Assembly (NCBI GenBank): GCA_023213395.1
Contig: CM041465.1
Coordinates: forward strand, 152,775,741-152,839,740
DNA length: 64,000 nucleotides
Direction: 5' to 3'
Source of the DNA: Cycas panzhihuaensis
Taxonomy: Eukaryota; Cycadophyta
Each line of letters opens with the position of its first letter. Positions within the stretch are counted from its first letter, which is position 1. Position numbers and translations under genes: made by a program. Below, one piece after another: positions 44,807 to 55,260 of this stretch. Under the pieces are notes generated by a model. That model worked only from the letters and a program-made list of their open reading frames with translations. It was not told the DNA's origin and did no database searches.

Positions 44807-45480
44807 ATGAGTAAGTTACTTGAAAGTCATGAGCCTCAAACATTTGGTAAGGCTAATCAACATGAGTCTTTGGCAAAAGCCATGCAAGAGGAATATAAAT
44901 CTATCGTTAAAAATGATACTTGGGAACTTGTAGACTTACCACCAAGAAAGAAAGCCATTGGAACCAAATGGGTTTATAAGACTAAGTTCTACTCTGATGG
45001 ATCAATTGATAAATATAAAGCTCGTTTAGTTGCCAAAGGATATGCCCAAAGAGAAGGCATAGACTATACCGAAACATTTGCCCCAGTTGCTAGAATGGAA
45101 TCAGTTCGCATGATAATAAGTTTAGCCGCTCAAATGGGTTGGCTTGTTTATCAAATAGACGTAAAAAGTGCTTTTTTAAATGGTTATATCCAAGAAGATA
45201 TCTATGTCTCTCAACCCCTCGGTTTTGAAGTCAGGGGGGAAGAAAACAAAGTGTATAAGTTAAAGAAAGTGTTATATGGTCTAAAACAAGCACCTAGGGC
45301 TTGGTATTCCCGTATAGACACATATCTTAAAGATCAAGGGTTTGAAAGATCTCAAGCAGATCCAAACCTATACACTAAAATTAAAGGAGATTCGATATTG
45401 ATCGTAGGACTTTCGTGAGCGGCTTAATTTATCTGAAATGACTCCCAACTCTTAAGTCAATTTAAAGAAGCTATATGTAA
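44807..45480 (+). pseudogene. reverse transcriptase (fingers/palm) of the copia element
   Basis: A 203-codon open stretch: AMQEEYKSIVKNDTWELVDL, KWVYKTKFYSDGSIDKYKAR, FAPVARMESVRMIISLAA, YQIDVKSAFLNGYIQEDIYV, LKKVLYGLKQAPRAWYSRID. It ends with SILIVGLS and a stop at 45,416, exactly where the YVDD box should be. The bases there contain a small deletion and several changes, so the catalytic box is destroyed. Confidence 0.9.
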
Positions 45481-45490
45481 GGAATTTGAA

Positions 45491-46350
45491 ATGACAGACT
45501 TAGGTCTTATGCACTACTTCCTAGGATTGGAAGTGTGGCAAGATAAACAAGGAATTTTTATATCTCAACGTAAATATATATTAGACCTTCTACAAAGATT
45601 TAATATGACAAACTGTAAACCATTGTCAATACCAGTAGAAATTGGAATTAAACTCTCTAAGACAGATGACTCAACTTCAGTTGATCCCACTCACTATAGA
45701 CAACTGATTGGTAGCCTACTTTATTTAACCTCTACTCGACCTGATATAACATATTCCGTAAGTGTTGTATCTAGATTTATGCAGGATCCAAAGACATCCC
45801 ATTGGCAAGCTGCTAAAAGAATCCTCAGATACCTTAAAAGGACTTCAGACTTTGGATTATACTACAAACCTACATCCAAGTTTCAGTTAACTGGTTATAC
45901 AGATTCAGATTGGGCTGGTGATATTGATGATAGAAAATCTACTTCCGGTTATGCATTTAGTATGGGATCAGCAGCAGTAGCTTGGAGTACAAAGAAACAA
46001 AATACCGTTTCCTTATCCACGGTGAAGGTAATATAAAGCCGCATGTTAGGAGCATGTGAATCAATCGGTTAAGAAGACTCTTACAGATTTTCAAATTAAA
46101 CAAAGAAGGCCCCACTAAAATTTGGTGTGACAATCAGAGCGCTATTCAAATGACCAAAAATCCAGTATTCCACGGTAGAACAAAGCACATTTTACCACTT
46201 TATTCAGGAACTTGTACAAGCAGAAGAGATAGAGTTGACTTATTGTAGCACCGAAGATCAAACAGCGGATATTTTTACAAAGGCCTTGGGAAAACTTAAG
46301 TTTGAAAAGTTCAGAGATGATTTAGGAGTCATACACATTGGGCTTATGGG
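45491..46350 (+). pseudogene. RT thumb/connection and RNase H of the copia element
   Basis: MTDLGLMHYFLGLEVWQDKQ resumes the RT frame, then YRQLIGSLLYLTSTRPDITY and the RNase H start LTGYTDSDWAGDIDDRKSTS. The frame is lost after SLSTVKVI at 46,036 (the EAEY block is scrambled) and reappears near the end as YCSTEDQTADIFTKALGKLK, the usual copia C-terminus just before the polypurine tract. Confidence 0.88.
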
Positions 46351-46356
46351 GGAGAA

Positions 46357-46690
46357 TGTTGGGAATAATCCCAATGTTCATGCACTAGAGCGCTTAGGGC
46401 CCCTCAAAGCCACCTTGAGGGCCCCTAGGGCACCTTGAACTGCTCAAGCACCGCCCGGACCGACCACTCACGTGAGGTACGTATCACCGCTTATTTATTT
46501 TTATATTTTTCAAACTAACCTTAATTGTTGTGCAGCTAGGGTGATGGCGCCCGACGCCTCCCCGAATTCTCTATATAAGGGTTGGGAATACCTCCCTGGT
46601 GTTTATTAACACCGCCACTCTTTCGGAAATCGCCGTTGTACTCAAGATGAAAGTGTCGTGATGTCCTGCTCTGCTCCTCCGGCTCCATCA
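46357..46690 (+). repeat. 3' LTR of the copia element
   Basis: 334 bases; differs from the 5' LTR by two substitutions and three indels (1, 6 and 1 base). TATA box tatataag at 46,572. Confidence 0.93.
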
Positions 46691-48633
46691 CAAATAAGGC
46701 CCCTTGCCCCATTCCCTACTTGACTCTCTTTAAATAAGACATACATTATCTAATTTCGAAATTATTTTTGTTGTTAGACAAAAGTTTCTTACATGCTCCT
46801 TCATTGTAATCAAACTTTCAAATTTTGGCTTATTATTTTGTTGTTTTGTATTATTTTTTTGCTATACGATGACTGGTGATTGTATCATGTATATTACTCA
46901 TTTTTTGTAGTACCATATTGTACATCCTCTTCATAATTTCTATAATATCACTCTATTATACTACATCTCTTCTTATAATACCCATAATATATTATAGGAT
47001 ACTAATTCATTTTCTATTGTATTATCTATGATCATATCATGCTTTTCTAATTTCATTCATGTAGCATTTGTGCAATTGTTCCTCTATGTTTCCATAGTAT
47101 AGATTATTTTGGTGATACAATTTCATCAACATGACTCGCTTTCTTATATTTTAACATATTTTATTTATTTTTATATTTTACATTTCTATTTGTTATTTAT
47201 TTATTATTGATTTTTTATTTATCACTCTCACAATCACTCGTTCTTCTCACTTATCTTACTTTCTCTTTTGCGCATTGTCTTCGGGTGACTGTTAAGCGTA
47301 CTTATATAGCCTTACTTTGATTTTGGAACAACTACTATATATCATTTATTTAATTTTTTATAATGTTAATGGGAAATATGTACTTGGCAGCATTTTCTTT
47401 AGCATTGTCTTACAAGTTGAAAGAATATTGGATAAAGAAGGAATATGAGTTTACACTCATTTATCATCAAGTGAAGACACCTTCTCAAGGAACAAACAAA
47501 GTAAGAGCCTTTATGCCTTATTTGATTTATCTTTCATATTTTATTTGATTGATTTATCTAAGAAAAAATATATATATATATATTAATTTATTTTGGGAGA
47601 ATATACAAGATAAATTGATGCAATAAAAAAAGTTAAACACCCTTACAAAATAAACATTGTTGCTCTTTATAAATACTCTTACCTTACTATATTTCAATAT
47701 AACTAGTGACCATATATACACATAAATATTCATTCATCACTTATAGGAATAATGGTCCTTGTAGACAAAAAAATTATTTATTTCTTCTAGGGTTTATCTT
47801 GACTTAAAATATTTCCTTTTATTAAAGAATAAAATCTCATTATTAAATAAACATTTTGGTGACCATGATAGGGATCACATCGTTATTATTATTGTTTTTT
47901 TCTTTGCACTCTCGTATAATATGGTAAGTGATTTTAATCAAGGTGAGCTACTAAAGAGGCCTTAAGAAAGACGCGCGTGGTAGCAAGTCTCAAATGGAAC
48001 AAGGAAAGGAGTTAATGAAAAGAAAATGACTCATACTAGGAAGTCCTTAGTAAGCTTACTCGAGATGTAACTTATATGAGAGGGATGTGGCTCATATGAC
48101 TTGACATAAAACCCAAGGTAAGAGGCCTAAATTAGAGAAGGGAGTTCGATGATTTCGTCATGAGAAATCATGTGCCTCATGGATGCGAATGCGTGGTTAC
48201 AGGGTGTGAAGAAGGATAGAAGGTTGAGTACTAAAGATAAAATAAGGGGAAGTAGACAAGGATTACATAAATAGTATTAAGCTACCTAGTTGAGCTACTA
48301 ATCAATCAACAAACAAATTGAGAAAAAAAAGAACAATAAAGCTAAACTATCACTAATCTAAATGTAAGTAGTTAAATTACCCCAAACTTAGGCAAATGAC
48401 TTAATCTTCTAGGTTCTAGCTATCCACCACTTAATAGCAATATCATCTTCCTCCAATATGACTATCCAATAAGTGACTCAAAGTCACAAATTATGATAGC
48501 ACTTGGGTGTAAATTTTAGTAATATTTTGTTACAAAAATTACCCTCTCTTCTAAGTGAAATAGGAGACCTATTCATGGACTATTAAGAGGTGGTATATGG
48601 GCTATTGGTTTATTGAAAATCATAGGTAAAGAC
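46691..48633. other. AT-rich DNA between the two copia elements
   Basis: Begins with the right caaat duplication (46,691-46,695). No gene is recognised. A short TA microsatellite lies at about 47,568-47,583. A small open frame at 47,363-47,548 has no recognisable family and is probably chance. Confidence 0.5.
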
Positions 48634-49063
48634 TATTAGATATGTTGAACACTTTGTAAGTGTTACATGGTCCTAAGGGGATTTGTGGCCCCCCAGGCGG
48701 GGGTTTGGGGGGTAGGAGCCCCCGAAATTTTTTTTTGGGTGTCTTATGGGGGTATTTGTTAGCCCGTGGTTTATGCCCATTGTATTGTAAAACCACAAGG
48801 TGGTATCTTATAATGTTGTGTGTGTATATTCTTATGTAATGACACATGTAATATGATATAGTCGTGGATGAGTCAAAGAGAAGAGTAGAGGTTCATTCAT
48901 CTTTGTAATTCGTTAGTTGTTGCTTAGATTAATAAAAGGTCTATCCTTAGACCTGAATCTCGTAGTGTTCTTTATTAAGTGCTTGATTTGTTTATGTTAT
49001 TTGTTCTTTGCATGGTTTAGAGTTCTATTATCACATTTCTTTTGTAGTTATATTTTCTCTTTA
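48634..49063 (+). repeat. 5' LTR of the older copia element
   Basis: tattagatatgttgaacact at the start matches 53,147 onward (tgttagatatg). A GC-rich hairpin-prone patch (48,680-48,725) differs from the 3' LTR, where that stretch is longer and rearranged (53,190-53,305). Confidence 0.85.
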
Positions 49064-49128
49064 GTTGGTATCAGAGTTAAGGGTTTTAGTTCTGTGGGAA
49101 TCCATTTGGTAAATGGGAGGCTTATGTA

Positions 49129-49960
49129 GTGAACTTGAGTGCAAAGATCATGGAAAGTACTACAAAGATGGAGATTGAAAAGTTTAATAACCAGAACTTT
49201 GAGCTATGGAAGCTAAAGATAGAAGATATCCTCATCGAGAAGGATCAGTGGATCATTGTAGAAGGAACAAAGCCTACAACTATGGGTGATAAAGATTGGA
49301 AGAAACTTGATTAAAATGTAATCGGTTCCATATGGCTATGCCTTTTAGACATAATGTTATTGAATATTGCCACAGAGTCTATGACCAAAGATCTGTGGAG
49401 ACAGTTAGAGGCTTTATATAAGACAAAGTTCCTTATTAATAAGTTATTTCTTCAGAAAAAGTTGTATTCACTCAGGATGAGTGATGGAGATGCTGTTGCA
49501 GATCATCTCACTACATTTAACACCATGGTGAGCTAACTTATTTTAGTTCAAGTAACAATGTCTGAAGAAGATAAGTATAATACCTTGTTATGTTTGCTTC
49601 CTAATTCCTGGGATAGTATTGTGATAACGATTAACAGCATGACTCCTACCACCCTAAAATTTGATGATGTTGTTGTTGCTTTGTTATCAGAAGAGATAAG
49701 GCGAAAATCTTCTAAGGATTATTTGAAAGAAGTATTTGAAGTGAGAGGTCTAACATTGGATTGCGACCAACAAAGGCCTAGGAATAGATGACCAAAATCT
49801 AGAGGAAAATCTAAATCTCTAGGTAGAGGACCTTAGGTATGCTGGAGATATAGGAAGGTTGGCCATATGAAGAGCTAGTGTCAAGTCAAGTTTGACAAGG
49901 GAAAGTCACTTAAAGCTACTTCTTCCACGGTAACAAAAGCCTCCAATGAAGCTGATGGCA
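49129..49960 (+). pseudogene. gag of the older copia element
   Basis: KMEIEKFNNQNFELWKLKIE opens a typical copia gag, with KDLWRQLEALYKTKFLINKL and LYSLRMSDGDAVADHLTTFN later. Stops at 49,312 and 49,534 split it. The knuckle near 49,835 reads CWRYRKVGHMKS then a stop, with the second Cys replaced, so the CCHC motif is lost. Confidence 0.85.
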
Positions 49961-50600
49961 ATGTGTATTTGGCAACCTCAGGTAAGTTGTTAAATATTAA
50001 GTCTTGGTTAATTGACTCCAATGCTTCACTTTATGTCACTCCCCATAGGGACTGGTTTTGTGAATACAAAAGGATTGATGGAGGTGAGGTATTTCTTAGG
50101 AATCATTATCCATATAAAATTGTGGGTTGTGGAAAGGTAAAGGTTTGATTTGGGAATGGAAGAGTTAAAACTATCCCTGATGTGAGTCATATTCCTAGTT
50201 TAGCTATGAGTCAGTTGTTTATCAGTCAATTGGGTAATGCAGGAACATAAGCGATCTTCAATAAATACAACTGTAAAATGGTTTGAGGAGTATTTATACT
50301 AGCAAGAGGGATCTGATTTGGAATGCTATACAAGCTTGATGTAAGTATGGTGTGTGTTGGAAGTTATAGTCCAATTATTATAGAAAGTGGTAATAACAAA
50401 GGTAGGACTTAAATAACACTTACTAGTAAATCTATATTGTGGCATTAGAGATTGGGCCATATTGGAGAGAAAGTCCTCCATGATTTATTCTCCAAAGATA
50501 TGGCAAAAGACATCTTTGGAATTTATTGCTCCTTTGATTTTGATTTATGTGAGCATTGTTATGGCAAATAGAATCGAGTCAATTTTCCTTCAAGCAATGA
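49961..50600 (+). pseudogene. protease and pre-integrase segment of the older copia element
   Basis: SWLIDSNASLYVTPHRDWFC has DSN where copia proteases have DSG. After stops at 50,146 and 50,248, a pre-integrase remnant (RLGHIGEKVLHDLFSKDMAK, LCEHCYGK) is readable to about 50,570. Confidence 0.75.
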
Positions 50601-51560
50601 TGTTTTTGGGCATGTTAATGTACCCTCATTAGGTGGGTCCAAATACTTTGTCTCATTCATAGATGATTTCTTAGGAAAGACATGGTAGTACTTTCTCAAG
50701 CAAAAATCTGAAGTCTTTAATAAATTCAAAGAATTCAAGACCTTGGTCAAGAATCAGAGTAATAGGCAGATGAAGGTACTGAGGACTTATAATAGAGGTG
50801 AGTTTTGCTCAAAGGAATTTGAGCAGTTCTATAAATAGTGTGGTATAGTAAGGCAAAATATAATTCTCTATACTCCACAGCAAAATAGGGTTGCTAAAAG
50901 TATGAATATGACCTTGTTGGAGAGATTAATGAGTATGCTTAGTGCTATTGGATTAGAGAAGAAATTATGGGTGGAGGCTATGATGATTGGAAGGTACTTG
51001 ATAAACAAATCACCAATAACTGCCTTAGTATATAAAATCCCTGAAGAAGTATGGTCTAGTAAGAAACCATCTCTTAGCCATCTTAGAGTGTTTGGTTATG
51101 AAGCTTTTGCGTATGTTCCTAAATAGCAAAGGACTAAGCTTGATTTCAAAGCACAAAAGACTATTTTCATTGGCTATGGTGATGGTGTTAAAGGATATAA
51201 ACTTTATAACCTTGAAACATAAAAGGTTATATATAGTTGTGATGTTATCTTTAGAGAGGAGTTCAAGTCTCTAAAGCAGCATGAAGAACCAAAGAAGGAT
51301 GAAGAACCAAAGGAGGAACACTCTAAGAAGGTAAAATTTGAATTAAATGATGAAAATTCTGTATCAGAATATGAGTCAGCTAAAGAGGAAGAACCAACTA
51401 TAGAGGTAGCTCAACCTCAAGAACCCCATATCTTAAGGAGATCAACTCGTGAGAGAAGACAGCCTAATAGGTATATTCCTAAAGACTTTCATTGCTCCTC
51501 TTTTTTATTTGCTACAGATGGTAATTTAAGTACTATTTAGGAGGCTCTAGAGTCAAAAGA
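50601..51560 (+). pseudogene. integrase of the older copia element
   Basis: YFVSFIDDFLGKTW, a decayed LRTYNRGEFCSKEF where the second Asp of the core should be, and YTPQQNRVAKSMN with the catalytic Glu replaced, then LIGRYLINKSP-like and HLRVFGYEAFAYVPK, IFIGYGDGVKGYKLYN. An acidic linker (ESAKEEEPTIEVAQPQEP, LRRSTRERRQPNRYIP) leads to RT. Confidence 0.8.
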
Positions 51561-53100
51561 GAGCCAACTCTGAATGAAGGCCATGTAGAAAGAAATGATG
51601 GCCTTAAATAAAAGTAATACGTAGGATTTGATGGATCTGCCTGATGGCAAAAATCTTATTGATAATAAATGGATCTTTAAGAAGAAGTTTCAAGCAGATG
51701 GTACTGTGAAAAAGTACAAGGCCTATTTGGTAGCAAAGGGCTACTCCCAGGTTAAGGGAATAAATTTTGGTGAAGTATTTTCTCCTATTGTAAAAGTTGT
51801 TTCAATTAGATTTTTGTGGGCTATAGTAGCTTCCTATGACCTTAAGGTGGATTAAATGGATGTGAAGACTACATTTCTTCACAGTGACCTTGAGGAAGAA
51901 ATTTATATATTACAACCTAAAGGGTTTAAAGTTGCAGGGAAGGAGAATATGGTATGTGGGCTAAAGAAGTAATTATACAGCTTGAAATAATCACCAAGGA
52001 TGTGGTATCAGAAGTTTGATTCACATATGTTAGTAGATGGATTTGTGTATAGTAAAATAGATCATTACATTTATTATAAGTAGGTTGGTGATCATTTTGT
52101 TATTCTGGCTTTATATATTGATGACATACTTTTAGTTTGTAATAATAAAGGAACGAACCAACTTGTGAAAGACCAATTGGCATATCACTTTGAGATGAAG
52201 GACATTGGTTCTACACATTTTATTTTAGGCATTGAGATTAAAAGGGATAGGAGAAATAAGAAGATTTGGCTTAACCAAAGATGGTACATTGAGATAATAT
52301 TATAACAGTTCATGTTGCAAGATAGTAAACTAGTTAATGTTCCTCTTCCTACTAGTTTAAAACTTTTAGCTGAACAATGCCCAAAGATCACCAAGATGTT
52401 GAAGACATGGCATTTGTCCCTTATGCTAGTGCTATTGGTATCCTAATGTATGCAATGGTTTATACTTGACCAGACATTACCCATGCAGTGGGAGTAGTTA
52501 GCAGGTATATGTCAAACCCAGGCAAGAAGCATTGGGTGGTTGTGAAAAGGATTTTTAGGTATCTACGAGGTATATCAAACTATGGAATTTGCTATCAAGG
52601 AGATCCCATGGAGTGTAGAACAGTGAACCTAAGAGGTTTTGTTGATGTTGATTGGGCTGGAGATCTTAACATTAGAAGATCTACAAGCAGGTATGTTTTT
52701 ACCCTTTATGGTGGCACATTCAACTAGATGAGTAAAAGATAACAAGGTGTAGTACTTTTAGCATAGAAGTAGAGTATATGGAAGCTACTCATGTGTACAA
52801 GGAAGTGATTTGGTTACAGATATTATGCATAGATATTAGCTTTAAGTAGGATGTTGTAAGGATAGATTGCGATAATCAAAGTGCAATCTACCTAACAAAG
52901 AACCCTATTTATCATGCTCGGTCGAAGCATATTATTATGTGGTTCTATTTTGTGAGGGAAATGGTTCAAGATCACAAGGTGGATTTATAGAAGATTGTTA
53001 TATAAGAGAATGCTTTATACTCATTGACTAAGATTGTTAGCACAGAAAAATTTAAATGGTGTAGAATTGTAATGGGTGTTTGTGATTTTGGCATTCAGTA
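51561..53100 (+). pseudogene. RT and RNase H of the older copia element
   Basis: DLPDGKNLIDNKWIFKKKFQ, VAKGYSQVKGINFGEVFSPI, then a stop in the DVK block, ALYIDDILLVC as the catalytic YxDD box, FEMKDIGSTHFILGIEIKRD, then GVVSRYMSNPGKKHWVVVKR and GFVDVDWAGDLNIRRSTS of RNase H, and IDCDNQSAIYLTKNPIYHAR near the end. Many TAG/TAA stops replace Gln or Trp codons. Confidence 0.85.
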
Positions 53101-53146
53101 GCTATGTATGCAGATTTTCTTATAAAGTGTTTAACAAGTGGGAGAT

Positions 53147-53643
53147 TGTTAGATATGTTGAACACTTTGCAAGTGTTACATAGGTATAGGCATTACACCC
53201 AAGCCCCTTTGTGGGGCTCCTAAGGCCCGTTGTAGGGCCCCCGGTTGGGAGGTTTTGGGGGCCAGCAGCCCCTCAAGTGAGAGTTCAAGGGAAGGAGCCC
53301 CCGAGAAAAAAAATTTAAGTGTCTTATGGGGGTCTTTGTTGGCCTGTGATTTATGCCTATTGTATTGTAAAACTGCAAGGTAATATCTTGTAATGTTGTA
53401 TCTATATATTCTTATGTAATGACACATGTAATATGATATGGTCATGGATGAGTTGAGGAGAATAGTAGGTGTTCATTCATCTATGTAATTCTTTAGTTGT
53501 TGGTTAGATTAATTAAAAGTCTATGCTTAAACATGAATCTCTTGGTGTTCTTTGTTGAGTGCTTGATTTGTTTATGTTATTTATTCTTTGCATGGTTTAA
53601 AGTTCTATTATCACATTGCTTCTGCATTTATATTTTCTCTTCA
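53147..53643 (+). repeat. 3' LTR of the older copia element
   Basis: 497 bases, TGTTAGAT to ctcttca. A GC-rich palindromic stretch (53,190-53,305) accounts for the length difference from the 5' LTR. Confidence 0.85.
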
Positions 53644-54479
53644 AAGCCCATGGTATTAATTGTTGGGTTTGGAGGGGTGATTGTAAAAATTTAATGTTAG
53701 TTTAGTGGAGAATTAAATGGGATTTTATCCATGGATAGATGGGCCATTATTTTTCAAAAAATAAAGGGTAAAACCACATGGTTTTTCCCAAGAGGGAGAG
53801 GGGGGGGTTGGGGCACAAGTAAGAGGTGGAGTACTAACTTCTTGTCCCCTTCCCTGAAGCTTGAAATTAACTTTGATGAGAACAAGTTTGGTAAAGAATG
53901 TAATAAATGTGAAAGAGATAAGTACTCATAAATTTTCAATAATGCATGATGCACCATTTTATTTTTCATAATGATACATCTTATCCTATTATAATTTTTA
54001 AAACAATGCTTATTGCTCCATTGTAAAGAGTGTAATGGTACACCTTGCACTATTGTTTTGCACAATATCACATTATAATTTAATGACCAGACAACATTCA
54101 AGAGGGTGTCTTACAATTATATTTTTATAAAGGTGTGCCTATATCATTATATTTTCCATAACAATATAAGATACATCATGGTAAAAATTGTAATAATATC
54201 AACTTCTATAATGGTAGTAGGAGTTTTAGGAAAAAGACTGAAATAATTATAACATTTACAAAGAAGAAATTCATAAAAAATGATGATTAAAAGATGGAAA
54301 AGGACTCCAAATGAGCTTAGGAGATATTGAGGATTCATTTCTTGTTGAATGAGGCTTGGGTATATGATTTCCATTGTATTACTTATAGGTATCTTACCAT
54401 CATTGATCAAATACTCAAATACCCATCACCAAATAATAGGTAAATGTGAATTAAGATATGTATCAAATTAGAAAATCAA
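53644..54479. other. AT-rich DNA, nothing recognised
   Basis: A G-rich run (53,796-53,812) and recurring imperfect phrases such as ataatg...caccattttatttt (53,938-54,050). No gene or element recognised. Confidence 0.4.
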
Positions 54480-55260
54480 TTGAAATGTAAATTTGAAATG
54501 CAGACTTGCCTTACTTGATTCATGGTGAATGCTATAATCTCATTTTTTGGGAAATCGATGATAATACAACTATGGGTTGTCATTTGTTATTTCTACTTAT
54601 GATATTAACAAATAGTTTAAACACATACATTATTACTGATATTCCACTATCGAGATCACCACTCTAGTCTACATCGATGTATCCAACTAATAAATCTAAG
54701 CTTAGACTCATGTTACTTCTATTGTAACAAATTTCATAGCCAAATGCTCCTTTCAAGTACTTAAACATACTTTTCACTACCACCTAATGTTATGGACCTA
54801 ATTTACTCATATATTGACTTACTACTACCACTATTAATGTAATTCTAGGTTTGGCATAAACCATAATATATATCAAACTACCTATTTTACTCCTATATGG
54901 AACCAATTCCATTAACTTTTCCCTCTTCAACTTTAAGGACATATGTCTAGAGATAATTTATAGTTGGCATCTACAAGTGTTCTTATGAATTTGTGAACTT
55001 GCATTCCAAAACTTTTGAGGATGTCACCTAAGTCCATATATTGACTTAAATATTTCTTTTTCTCTTTTATATTTCTTAAGATTAGTAATATGAAATGGTA
55101 ATAAATTTCTTCAAGATCTTTTGTTATAAATTTAGATAACAAATAATCTTCTACATATGATAAAAGTTTTTTGTTCTTGGAAAATAAAATGATATCATGA
55201 ACATGAAGAGCAATTATGAAAATCATATAATTATAAATGCAAAATATCCTAAAATTTACA
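54480..55260 (-). pseudogene. Ty1/copia RT-RNase H relic
   Basis: On the minus strand from about 55,226: IIALHVHDIILFSKNKKLLS (the YVDD box decayed to HVHD), DYLLSKFITKDLEEIYYHFI, ILKSFGMQVHK, then across frames VPYRSKIGSLIYIMVYAKPR, KYLKGAFGYEICYN and LVGYIDVD..SGDLD, matching RT thumb and the start of RNase H. There is no LTR or other domain, so it is a lone old fragment. Confidence 0.75.

Larger units (their letters stand above)
37995..46690 (+). mobile_element. Ty1/copia element with intact ends and decayed coding
   Basis: 8,696 bases on the plus strand. LTRs are 37,995-38,322 and 46,357-46,690, with perfect caaat duplications, a PBS with TGGTATCAGAGC (initiator Met-tRNA type) at 38,325 and a polypurine tract ttatgggggagaa before the 3' LTR. 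Order gag, protease, integrase, RT, RNase H identifies copia. The 3.8-kb leader before gag is unusually long. LTRs differ by only two substitutions and three small indels, yet coding frames are broken many times. Confidence 0.95.
48634..53643 (+). mobile_element. older Ty1/copia element
   Basis: 5,010 bases on the plus strand. LTRs 48,634-49,063 and 53,147-53,643, flanked by aagac/aagcc (4 of 5 matching). PBS TGGTATCAGAG at 49,066. gag, protease, integrase, RT and RNase H follow in copia order. Stops are abundant. The 5' LTR starts TA and ends TA instead of TG and CA, and the LTRs differ in length by 67 bases, so this is older than the 37,995 element and unrelated at LTR level. Confidence 0.9.

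Noticed and set aside
48620-48847. Minus-strand open frame over the older copia LTR (also at 53,176-53,445)
   Set aside because: Repeats in both LTRs because the LTRs are copies. No protein features.
53731-53931. Possible small protein with a Gly-rich run after the older copia element
   Set aside because: Short, no start context, no recognisable domain, and the Gly run comes from a G-rich tract.
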